Under the pieces are notes generated by a model that did not search any database, was not told the DNA's origin, and saw nothing but the letters and a program-made list of their open reading frames with translations. From Linanthus parryae (taxonomy: Eukaryota > Streptophyta > Magnoliopsida > Ericales > Polemoniaceae): a stretch of DNA of 64,000 bases. The position numbers and the translations under genes are program-made. The stretch spans positions 21,530,363 to 21,594,362 of the forward strand of contig JALGPY010000010.1 in assembly GCA_023055425.1 (NCBI GenBank), in the 5' to 3' direction. This document shows, piece after piece, positions 46,219 to 55,000 of this stretch; the stretch's first letter is position 1; each line of letters begins with the position of its first letter.

Positions 46219-47637
46219 ATGTCTCAGGAGGATGATATCAGCAACAGATCGCCTTCCACCGAAACCGCCTCGAGAGAGGGGACCCGCCGTACTCCCACCA
46301 CCCCCGGCGAGACACCGACGCTAGAGTCCTTGGACGCCACTGTCCAAAGTCAGGCGAAAGCTCTCAAAGCCCAATCCGTGCAGCTAGAACGGATCTTGGC
46401 CGTTCTGGGCACCCTTGCACCAAATCCTTCATCAGCCATCGCTGTCTCTCAAGAAGGAGGAGGCCCTACTGCTTCGGGACCGGGAGTGTCAACCACGCCT
46501 TCCAACCCCAACCTGCAAACTCCACCGGCGACTGCGCAGCCGCCTTCGATTCAGGGGTCAACGGCTCAGATGTTGCCTCTCGCTGCTAACACTCCTCAGC
46601 CCTCGGCTTTGGCGTCTAACCCGACTCCGCAGTACCCTTTGCCTCCTCCAACGGCGATCTGGGGCAATGCGAGTAGTCAGTATGTTCCTAATCCTTCGAC
46701 GGCGTATGTGTCGCCTCCGCCTGCGGCAACCCCTCCTTCAGCTACCGAAGGAAGCATTCCAGAGTGCATGACGTCTCTGCAGAAGCGCATGGACACTATT
46801 CTGGCTCATCAGTCATTCGCGGATACCATTATCCCGAAGCTGGACAACGATCCACCCATTCCACGAGAGATCTATCTCATGCCTAACCCCGCGGGGTACA
46901 AAGCTCCTAAATGGGACAAATTCGAGGATGTCAACGGAAACGCTCACGAGCATGTCATGCGTTTCATTGATGTCATGGGGCCGTATGGAGCCGATCCCAA
47001 ATTACTGATGCGAGAATTCCCAAAATCCTTAGGGAACGTGGCGTACAAGTGGTACCGAACGTTGGAAGCCGGATCCGTGAAGACTTGGGACGACATGGTC
47101 CAGAAGTTCTACACCAAGTTCTTCCAGATGGAAGAAAAGGTGACGATGATCCATCTCTCGCGGATGTATCAGAAGCGCGAGGAGGACGGGATCACTTTCA
47201 TCAAGAAATTCAGGGCGAAATCCTTGGAGTGCAAAGATCCAATGCTCGAAAGCCGGCTCGTAGAGATATGCCTGCAGTGCATGCGAGATGAATACAAAGG
47301 TATGCTCATCAATTTGCAAACACCTACATTTTCAAAGTTAATTGAATGCACGAAGAACATCGAGCCTATAGTCGAGAGACAGAAAAAGAAGAACGCTCCG
47401 GAGCGACCTCCGAGCGCCACCACCTACAAGATCGGGAGGTTCAGTTACAAGAGGGGACGCGAAGCTGAGGTTAATACAGTTTCACCCCAGAAGCAAGCAA
47501 AGGTCGTGAACTTCGACGTGCCACCCCTACCATGCTCGGTAGAGGAGGCAAGCGACCTCTGCAGGCAGTGGCGCAAGGACGGTGTCCTACCGCCGCTTGA
47601 GAAGATACCCTCCAAGGAGATGGTGAGAGACCCTTAG
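46219..47637 (+). CDS. Tat-2 gag, N-terminal and capsid part, ended by TAG
   Basis: A 472-codon frame. The first 170 residues are rich in Pro, Ser, Thr and Ala and probably disordered. The central part is a retrotransposon gag (capsid-like) domain at residues about 245-370, with MREFPKSLGNVAYKWYRTLEAGS, KFYTKFFQMEEKV and RLVEICLQCMRDEYKG. A basic stretch with GRFSYKRGREAEV follows. The ATG was chosen because it follows the primer site by 18 bp and matches Tat-1. The frame ends at TAG (47635-47637) directly before the zinc knuckle; Tat-1 has an Arg codon there. Gag forms the particle and packages RNA. Confidence 0.9.
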   Translation: MSQEDDISNRSPSTETASREGTRRTPTTPGETPTLESLDATVQSQAKALKAQSVQLERILAVLGTLAPNPSSAIAVSQEGGGPTASGPGVSTTPSNPNLQTPPATAQPPSIQGSTAQMLPLAANTPQPSALASNPTPQYPLPPPTAIWGNASSQYVPNPSTAYVSPPPAATPPSATEGSIPECMTSLQKRMDTILAHQSFADTIIPKLDNDPPIPREIYLMPNPAGYKAPKWDKFEDVNGNAHEHVMRFIDVMGPYGADPKLLMREFPKSLGNVAYKWYRTLEAGSVKTWDDMVQKFYTKFFQMEEKVTMIHLSRMYQKREEDGITFIKKFRAKSLECKDPMLESRLVEICLQCMRDEYKGMLINLQTPTFSKLIECTKNIEPIVERQKKKNAPERPPSATTYKIGRFSYKRGREAEVNTVSPQKQAKVVNFDVPPLPCSVEEASDLCRQWRKDGVLPPLEKIPSKEMVRDP

Positions 47638-48831
47638 TGGTGCGAGTACCACGGCAAGGTCATGCACCCCACAGCTGAATGCAAGAAACTCAGGTTCGCG
47701 TTCGACCAGAAGATGAAGAACGGCGAGCTGATCGTCAGTGATCACAGGAAGGATGTACGCAACAACCCACTTCCTGCTCATGCGGAGCAAGGCTCGAAAG
47801 GCAAGGAGGTCGCCATGATCTCGATCGTAGACTTGGAAGAAGTCGCAGAGGATGGTCTACCCATCATTGCCGAGGTCCACGAAGACGAAGACTACAGCAT
47901 GGACACAGAAGATGAATGTGCCGATCGGATGAAGGGGTCGCACGGCTTTAGCAGATTCTTCGACGAGATGAACTTCTCTGAGAAGTGCCGGACAGACATG
48001 ACGAAAGCAATCTTGAGGATAGCGGAGGACTACGAGGAGGATCTTGTAGTCTCCAACGGGAAAGTCATCAGGGCGTCTCGCCCTACAGAAAAGATTATGA
48101 CCTTTTCTGCCAGCGACAAGAAGACAGATGCGAGCCACCAAAGGCCTCTGTACGTGACGGCCATCATCAATGGTGTCGAGTTCAAACGAGCATTCGTTGA
48201 TGGAGGAGCAGCGGTCAACGTTGTTTCGCTCCACACACTGAAGCTAGCAGGGATCCCCGAGCACAAGATCGTAAAGCGTCCATCTCCGCTGATGAGATTC
48301 GGAAGCGACTCTAGAATGACGATCGGATGGATCCGCCTGGGTGTTCAGATTGGCAAAATCAAGTGCTCAGCAAAATTCTATGTCATAGACGCAAATACCA
48401 CGTATCACATGATCATAGGTCGAGCCTGGATTCATCGCTTCGACGCGATTCCTTCAATGGCTCACCAGGTTATGAAAGCTATCTGGAATGACAGAGTAGT
48501 CGAGATACCGGCTTCAACGAATCCATTCAACTTGGATGAAGCACATCTTAGCGAGGCAGTGTGGTTTACCGAGATGGCGGACGAGCAAACACCGGGACCA
48601 TTCAACCCTACTCCTTTTCCTCTCTGGGAGGACATCAAGGACCAGTCACCAGCGGGAGTGATGGTGACAAGAGAAGATGCCAAGGAAAAGCTGCCTACAC
48701 GCGAAGAGGCGCCGCGTATCGCATATCATCGGAAGAATGTGTATACCCTGAAGCGAATTGCAAGGCATGACCCCGAGGGCAAGGAGATAGAGAGCTTCTA
48801 CGCCAATGGGAAGAAGTGCTATCGCATATGA
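47638..48831 (+). CDS. Tat-2 gag zinc knuckle and aspartic protease
   Basis: The same frame as gag, open after the TAG. It starts with a C-x2-H-x4-H-x4-C knuckle (WCEYHGKVMHPTAEC), then an acidic linker and a retropepsin-like protease with the active site FVDGGAAVNVV at about 48190-48225 and a later RAWIH motif at about 48420. Tat elements typically have DGG in place of DSG or DTG. The TGA at 48829-48831 ends the frame, and pol follows in another frame. Expression would need readthrough of the TAG or an internal ATG at 47662. Confidence 0.85.
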   Translation, partial: WCEYHGKVMHPTAECKKLRFAFDQKMKNGELIVSDHRKDVRNNPLPAHAEQGSKGKEVAMISIVDLEEVAEDGLPIIAEVHEDEDYSMDTEDECADRMKGSHGFSRFFDEMNFSEKCRTDMTKAILRIAEDYEEDLVVSNGKVIRASRPTEKIMTFSASDKKTDASHQRPLYVTAIINGVEFKRAFVDGGAAVNVVSLHTLKLAGIPEHKIVKRPSPLMRFGSDSRMTIGWIRLGVQIGKIKCSAKFYVIDANTTYHMIIGRAWIHRFDAIPSMAHQVMKAIWNDRVVEIPASTNPFNLDEAHLSEAVWFTEMADEQTPGPFNPTPFPLWEDIKDQSPAGVMVTREDAKEKLPTREEAPRIAYHRKNVYTLKRIARHDPEGKEIESFYANGKKCYRI

Positions 48832-49050
48832 AGGTGCGCGGGGATGTCCTCACACGGGCATGGGGATATCCCTGGGCAAATCAATCCAATCGAGCAAATT
48901 GCGCTAACAGAAGAGCCAACACAGGTTACTCCAGACGAGAAACTCAAAGAGGCGCCTGAATGCATGGAAGACAGGCCCAGACCACAAAAGCAAGAACTAA
49001 AGGAAGTGTTCCTCAGCCGAACGAGGAAAAGAAAAGGCCAGTCTTTCTAA
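48832..49050 (+). other. Protease-pol junction with a frame change
   Basis: After the protease stop the same frame reopens (48844-49050) and its sequence, ending QELKEVFLS, looks like the natural link to pol. The pol frame takes over near 49020 (NEEKKRPVFLSADLT). The pol frame has a TGA at 48957-48959 directly before its first ATG. Either a programmed shift or a 1-bp indel plus the TGA at 48829 explains this. Confidence 0.55.
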
Positions 49051-52000
49051 GTGCGGACCTCACAAGCGAAGAGGAGCAAGGACTGCCACAACTCCTAACT
49101 GAATACAGGGATGTGTTCGCATGGGAGTATGATGAGATGCCGGGACTGGATACGAGCATCACTATGCACCGCTTAGACATCATTCCAGGGTCTAAGCCGG
49201 TAAAGCAGAGCACAAGGAGCTTTAGGCCGGAGCTTAACGTGAAAATTAAGCAGGAGATTGTCAAACTCCTGGACGCCAAATTCATAGAGCCAAATCATCA
49301 CCCCACGTGGCTGGCAACCATCGTGCCAGTGGTGAAGAAGAACGGACAGCTCCGCATCTGCGTGGATTTCCGAGATCTCAATCGCTTCTTCCCCAAGGAC
49401 GATTTTCCACTGCCCAACATCGATTTGCTTATCGATTCAACAGCGGGCCACCGCATGTTCAGTTTCATGGATGGTTTCAGCGGGTACAACCAGATCAAGA
49501 TGGACCCCGAAGACGCGCGGAAGACTGCATTCATCACTCCGGTGGGGGTGTTCAATTACACAGTGATGCCTTTTGGTCTCAAAAACGCGGGTGCGACCTA
49601 TCAGCGGGCCATGATGGCTCTATTCCACGACATGATGCATAAAGAAGTGGAATTCTATGTGGATGACCTGGTGGTTAAATCCAAGCACGAAGCAGATCAC
49701 CTCGCAGATCTACGGAAGGTGTTCAATAGATGTAGACGCTTTCAGCTAAAGATGAATCCCATGAAATGCGCATTTGGGGTGACATCAGGGAAATTCTTAG
49801 GATGCGTAGTTCATCGCCAAGGAATCGAGCCTGACCCTGCGAAAGTATCAGCCATAACGGGCATGACGCCGCCGCATAACCAGAGTGCCTTGAAGACGTT
49901 TTTAGGAAAGCTATCCTATCTGCGGAGATTCATCCCAGCGATTGCCGAAATCACATGCTGTTTTAGTACTCTTCTCAAGAAGGACGCCGTGTACAACTGG
50001 GCTCCGGAGCACGAAGCTGCATTCGAAAAGCTGAAGAATTTGCTGACATCCTCGAAAATAATGATCGCACCTCAACTGGGATCACCACTTCTGCTATATC
50101 TGACATCAACAAGGAGATCCATAGGAGCACTCTTGTCTCAGGAGTACGAAGGCCAGGAAAGGCCTATCTACTACATCTCTCGCATCGTGCAGCCTGCTGA
50201 ATCAAGGTACACAGACATCGAACGTCATTGCCTTGCTTTGTTCTTCGTAATAGAGAAATTGAAACACTACTTCGCATCGCATAAAGTAGTAGTGGTCACC
50301 AAAAGCGACCCCATACGATACCTGCTAACACACACTACTCCTGGCGGGAGACTGGCGAAATGGTACATGACCATCTCTCAATATGATATCACATGCGTGA
50401 GACCGCGAGCGATCAAGTCGCAGGCGGTAGCGGATTTGTTGGCACAGTTCCCCGACAACAGTCATGAGCCCGTGATCGAAGAAGAGCTCGAAGGACCTGA
50501 AATCTATGCAATCGACGTGCCTTATTGGACGCTCCATTTCGACGGGTCGTCAACAAGAAAAGGCGGAGGCATTGGGATAGTCTTGACCAAACCAGATGGG
50601 GAGGTCATACAGATGTCCGCGAAGCTCGATTTTGCAGTCACCAACAACGAGGCAGAATATGAAGCCCTCATAGCGGGACTGCGCGCAGCAAAAGCCTTGG
50701 AAGTAAGCAATCTGACAGTCATGGGAGACTCCAAGTTGATCGTCAAGCAAGCCTCGGGCGAATACGGTTTGAAGGAGATTAACCTTCTGTCTTACCGCAC
50801 CATAGTACAAAAGCTGGTACAACAATTCTGCGATGTGAGGTACGAGCACAAGCCCCGAGCAGACAACAGGCATGCGGACGCTTTAGCAACCTTGGGATCT
50901 AAGGTCAGCACAGACAAATGTCCCGCAAGGATTTCCATTGAAGTGCGAACATCGTCGGCGTTGACAGAAGATGCGTGTGACGACGAACACATGGATGACA
51001 CAGACTGGAGAAAAGCAATCCTGCAAGCTATTGCGGAAGGCACAAGCAGTGAAAGCTGGGCACTCACAAAAGGGTACTGCCTACATGACAACACCCTTTA
51101 CTACAAAGGCCCTAGTGGAATACTCATGCGATGCGTCTCCGAGCGAGAGGGACAACTGTTGTTAGAAAAGATTCACCAACATGCTTGCGGAGAAAGTGAG
51201 GTGTCAATCTACCGGAAGGCTCAGAGATATGGCATTCATTGGCCAGACATGTCAACAGCCGCGGCCCTGATACAAGGGAAGTGCGAGAGTTGCGCACTAA
51301 TCAAAGATTCTTTACTCATCGCTCTGACTGATGATGACACAGATTGGAGGAAGCCACTCTATGATTTTCTCACTCAGGGCACCGTGTCTGAATCGAGAAA
51401 AGAAGCCGAGAAATTGAAGAGGAAAGAATCTCGATATGTGGTACAGGAAAACCTGCTTTGGCGAAGAGGTCACGAGGGCAACTTGCTGCGATGTCTAGAC
51501 GGCAGAGAAGCACAAGAAGTCATGGACCTTTCTCATCAGGTGGAACACCAAGGAGGTGCGAAATTATGCAGGCAGCTCCTCTCAATTGGATATTTCTGGC
51601 CCACGATGGAGGTCGATTGCCGCACCAAAGTACGACGCTGCCAGGAGTGCCAATTCAAAGGAAACCTAGTGCACGCTCCCGCCGTGGATCTACATGCATT
51701 AGGGACGCCGTGGCCGTTTCACACATGGGCTCTGGACTTCATCGGTCCCATCCGACCAACGTCACACGGGAATCATTTTATTCTCACTTCAACTGAGCTA
51801 TTCACCAAATGGGTGGAGGCAGTACCACTCAAGACGGCAAATGCGCTAGCTGTGGTCAACTTCATCCAGGAGAGCATCATATGCAGGTTTGGAATCCCAA
51901 ACACCATTCTTTCAGATAACTGTACTCCCTTTGTTAATCGCCAGGTAGCTGCGAAATTAGCGGAGTACAATATCAGGCAGATATGTTCTACTCCTTATTA

Positions 52001-52568
52001 CCCGAAGGGAAATGGACAAGCCGAAGCGACCAACAAAACGCTGTTGAGAATTTTGAGCAAGATGGTCGCAGATGACCACAAGAAGTGGGCCGACTCTCTA
52101 AGCATAGCTCTGTGGGCCTACCGAACTTCTCCAAGGACACCCACGGGGGCCTCGCCATTTCTACTATGTTATGGGGCCGAAGCTGTGGTACCTGCGGAGG
52201 TGAGAGTCAATTCGGCAAGGCTAGCCTTCCACGCACTCTACGAAAATCAACGCGATCATGACTTAGTCTTGCTGGAGGAAAAGCGAGAACAAGCCAAAAG
52301 GACCAACAAGCGATATCAAGAAAGGATTGCTCGTGCTTACAATAAGACGGTCCAGCGTAGAGATTTCGCAGTTGGAGACTTGGTCCTGCGCGCATCTGAC
52401 CACTGCATGCGAGAAGCGACTCACCCAAAGTTCGCAGCCAATTGGGAAGGACCCTTCGAAGTCACAGAAGTCTTCGACAGTGGCTATTGCAGCATACGAA
52501 GGTTGCACGGCACAACCTCAACCCCGAGTTCAGTCAACATGCGCTGGATTAAGAAGTACTATCCCTGA
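48960..52568 (+). CDS. Tat-2 pol: RT, two RNase H domains, integrase
   Basis: A 1,202-residue intact frame. RT: LRICVDFRDLN, FPLPNIDLLID, PFGLKNAGATYQRAM and the catalytic YVDD at residues 233-236. A first (Gypsy-type) RNase H is at about residues 370-500 (YISRIVQPAESRYTDIER). A second, archaeal-type RNase H is at about residues 520-650 (LHFDGSS, NNEAEYEALIAGL, MGDSKLIV, NRHADALA); this duplication is the hallmark of the Tat lineage. Integrase: zinc domain H-x3-H...C-x2-C at residues about 858-900, core D in ALDFIGP (about 925), D in ILSDN (about 987) and E in GQAEATN (about 1021). The usual SDNGxxF is SDNCTPF here. The frame ends with WIKKYYP. All catalytic residues are present, so it could be active. 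Confidence 0.95.
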   Translation: MHGRQAQTTKARTKGSVPQPNEEKKRPVFLSADLTSEEEQGLPQLLTEYRDVFAWEYDEMPGLDTSITMHRLDIIPGSKPVKQSTRSFRPELNVKIKQEIVKLLDAKFIEPNHHPTWLATIVPVVKKNGQLRICVDFRDLNRFFPKDDFPLPNIDLLIDSTAGHRMFSFMDGFSGYNQIKMDPEDARKTAFITPVGVFNYTVMPFGLKNAGATYQRAMMALFHDMMHKEVEFYVDDLVVKSKHEADHLADLRKVFNRCRRFQLKMNPMKCAFGVTSGKFLGCVVHRQGIEPDPAKVSAITGMTPPHNQSALKTFLGKLSYLRRFIPAIAEITCCFSTLLKKDAVYNWAPEHEAAFEKLKNLLTSSKIMIAPQLGSPLLLYLTSTRRSIGALLSQEYEGQERPIYYISRIVQPAESRYTDIERHCLALFFVIEKLKHYFASHKVVVVTKSDPIRYLLTHTTPGGRLAKWYMTISQYDITCVRPRAIKSQAVADLLAQFPDNSHEPVIEEELEGPEIYAIDVPYWTLHFDGSSTRKGGGIGIVLTKPDGEVIQMSAKLDFAVTNNEAEYEALIAGLRAAKALEVSNLTVMGDSKLIVKQASGEYGLKEINLLSYRTIVQKLVQQFCDVRYEHKPRADNRHADALATLGSKVSTDKCPARISIEVRTSSALTEDACDDEHMDDTDWRKAILQAIAEGTSSESWALTKGYCLHDNTLYYKGPSGILMRCVSEREGQLLLEKIHQHACGESEVSIYRKAQRYGIHWPDMSTAAALIQGKCESCALIKDSLLIALTDDDTDWRKPLYDFLTQGTVSESRKEAEKLKRKESRYVVQENLLWRRGHEGNLLRCLDGREAQEVMDLSHQVEHQGGAKLCRQLLSIGYFWPTMEVDCRTKVRRCQECQFKGNLVHAPAVDLHALGTPWPFHTWALDFIGPIRPTSHGNHFILTSTELFTKWVEAVPLKTANALAVVNFIQESIICRFGIPNTILSDNCTPFVNRQVAAKLAEYNIRQICSTPYYPKGNGQAEATNKTLLRILSKMVADDHKKWADSLSIALWAYRTSPRTPTGASPFLLCYGAEAVVPAEVRVNSARLAFHALYENQRDHDLVLLEEKREQAKRTNKRYQERIARAYNKTVQRRDFAVGDLVLRASDHCMREATHPKFAANWEGPFEVTEVFDSGYCSIRRLHGTTSTPSSVNMRWIKKYYP

Positions 52569-52776
52569 CTTCTCTTATTTCATGCGTTTTATTATAACGT
52601 CGCTTAATCTCCTGTATGGTTACGATTTACACAATCTCCTCTCCCATATGAGAGGATTGTAATCTCATCTCTCCCATATGAGAGCGTTATAATAAAGAAA
52701 TTCTCCCAAATGAGAACTTTATATTTCTGGATTGTCAATTATGTTTCAGTTTAGTTTGTTATAACTGTTAACAATG
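52569..52776 (+). repeat. Tat-2 post-pol palindromes
   Basis: Two copies of CTCTCCCATATGAGAG (52638-52687) and a third variant (TTCTCCCAAATGAGAA at about 52701) directly after pol. Each can fold as CTCTC...GAGAG. Tat-1 keeps one at about 2480. Confidence 0.75.
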
Positions 52777-53540
52777 GGTTATCTGCTACAATAGCAGCCT
52801 ATGCAAATGCGATCTTAATTGATCATCTAAGCCTATCTGCTACGATAGCAGCCTATGCAAATGCGATCTTAATTGATCATCTAAGCCTATCTGTCACGAT
52901 AGCAGCCTATGCAAATGCGATCTTAATTGATCATTTAAGCCTATCCGTCGCGATAGCAGCCTAAGCAAATGCGATCTTAGTTGATCATATAAGCCTATCT
53001 GTTACGATAGCAGCCTATGCAAATGCGATCTTAATTGATCATCTAAGCCTATCCGTCGCGATAGCAGCCTAAGCAAATGCGATCTTAATTGATCATTCAA
53101 GCCTATCTGTTACGATAGCAGCCTATGCAAATGCGATCTTAATTGAACATTCAAGCCTATCTGTTACGATAGCAGTCTATGCAAACCGATCTTAATTGAT
53201 CCTCCAAAGCCTATCTGTTACGATAGCAACTCATGCGGAAAACGATCTTAATTGATCTTCTCAAGCCTATCCGTTACGATAGCAACCCATGCGAAAAGCG
53301 ATCTTAACTGATCTTCTAAAGCCTATATGCTACGATAGCAACTCTTGCGAAAAACGATCTTAATTGATCTGCTAAAGCCTATCTGCTACGATAGCAACTT
53401 ATGCGCAAAGTAATCTTAATTGATCTTCCAAACCTATCTGCGGTGATGGAGGCATTCTACGAATACAATAGCAATATTGTGAAAATGATCTTAAGTGATC
53501 TACAAAGGTCTATCTGATATGATAGCACGTGCATCAAAGG
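52777..53540 (+). repeat. Tat-2 hairpin tandem array, 54-bp units
   Basis: Regular 54-bp period for the first eight units (starts 52777, 52831, 52885, 52939, 52993, 53047, 53101, 53155), then 54-57 bp with increasing decay, about 14 in all. Each unit holds CTATCTGTTACGATAGCAG (a CTATC...GATAG hairpin) and TGCAAATGCGATCTTAATTG. Variants change the loop (TGTTAC, TGCTAC, TGTCAC, CGTCGC) but keep the stem. A lone Tat-1-type core, ATCTGTCTAGATAGCAGC, is at about 53768. Confidence 0.93.
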
Positions 53541-55000
53541 CTAATCACAAGCCCATCTTCCAAGATGGCACAGCTGCGAAAATATGATCTCGAACGATCT
53601 AGTGAAACATCTGCGAATTCATATGGCAGATAGCAAATGCGAAACCATTACATGGCATTATGCAGGGCGAAATATGCCGAAACGCATGCGAAATTGTATT
53701 TTGTTGTAACAAGGCAGCAGATAACACAAAAAGCTATTTATCATTATGAGTCGAAAAGACTTACAATTTATCTGTCTAGATAGCAGCTTACAAGCGAAAA
53801 AGCTCAAATCTAACTACACAGCCAACATGGCTCACAATACATTCGAAAAGTAGCTGACAAGCCAGCAGAGGCCCACTACGGGAATCCTGACTGAAAAGGA
53901 TGAACCTAACGGTCCTAACACCGGCTATGCAATACAGAGATCTGCGGCCACAGATCTATAGCAAAAGGGATGCTGCTGCAAAGAGATCAACTCGTAATTT
54001 GCTACGTCCCTAGCGGCAAGATCTGGGTGACGGTACGTCCAAAACCCCAAGGGGTGACAAAGGCCTCTGTCTGATCAAGATAGGCACCGGAGGAACCTCC
54101 TGTTCCGACATATGCCGTCCTGCAAAACAGGCGAAGCAGTCATTCCTCTGGTGATGGACTCCTTGTCATGATTGACAAGCGCATTGACGAGCCCCCTGAG
54201 TTCAAGAACGAAGAGGCAAGAAATTCTCCTCCAGGGATGCTGGAGGAGAATTCCGCCGTTCATTACGAGACGGTAGCACGGTCACTTCGGCGCTGCACCT
54301 CACCGGGAGGTGGCCAGAAACATGACCTGCACACATAATACACGAAGAAAATTCTTCGAACACACATGAGATATCATCTCCATCTTCTTTATGATGGTTA
54401 TAAAGAGCAATAAGCCTCATAAAGTGGATCTTGGAAACTATTTCTACAGCACAAAGCGCAAACTCAGGATTCACAACTTGAAGTTGCCATGAATCAACGA
54501 AAAACAAGCGTTGAAGCCAGCAGTCGTAAGGACTCACGGCAGAGCACATTTTTGGGATGAAGAACCCAAATGGCAAAGACAGGGTTTATATAGACCTTGG
54601 GGAGACTCTTCAGTTGCCAAAGATGAGTCAGCAGAATTTGAAAAGAGGGTAAGGCCAATCACTTACGCCTTGAAAAGCGGTAACGATCAATTACCCTACT
54701 AAAGGCTACGACGATTCGGTTGCGTATCCTAATAAATGACGGATAGTCATGATTCGGATGGACTTCCCAACGAAAGCGTGCTTATCTTCCGAGAAATTAG
54801 CGCGAAAATCAAGCAGAGTATCAATTGCTGATGTCATAATTGGATATGCACGGAGATACCCTATCAAATCCCGGAAAGGGCAAAACGGGCAAGTTGATTC
54901 TTGTTGTTAAAAAAAAAGGGGGGAGAAACCCTAGCAACATTACATTAATGTTTCAAACATTACATTAATGTTCCAGCCATTTCCTTGCTATTTTTCAAAT
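53541..55000. other. Tat-2 spacer between the array and the antisense gene
   Basis: About 1.46 kb without a supported gene. It lies between the convergent ends of pol and the antisense gene. A 124-codon minus-strand frame at 54202-54576 and a 62-codon one at 54075-54263 have no known motif and no counterpart seen in Tat-1. A short poly-A run (AAAAAAAAAGGGGGGAG) is near 54908. Confidence 0.5.

Noticed and set aside
47635..47637. Programmed stop-codon readthrough in Tat-2 gag
   Set aside because: The context does not match known readthrough signals and Tat-1 has a sense codon; mutation is simpler. Kept only as a point to check.
54202..54576. 124-codon minus-strand frame as an additional exon or gene
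   Set aside because: It lies after the stop of the antisense gene, has no motif and no visible counterpart in Tat-1.
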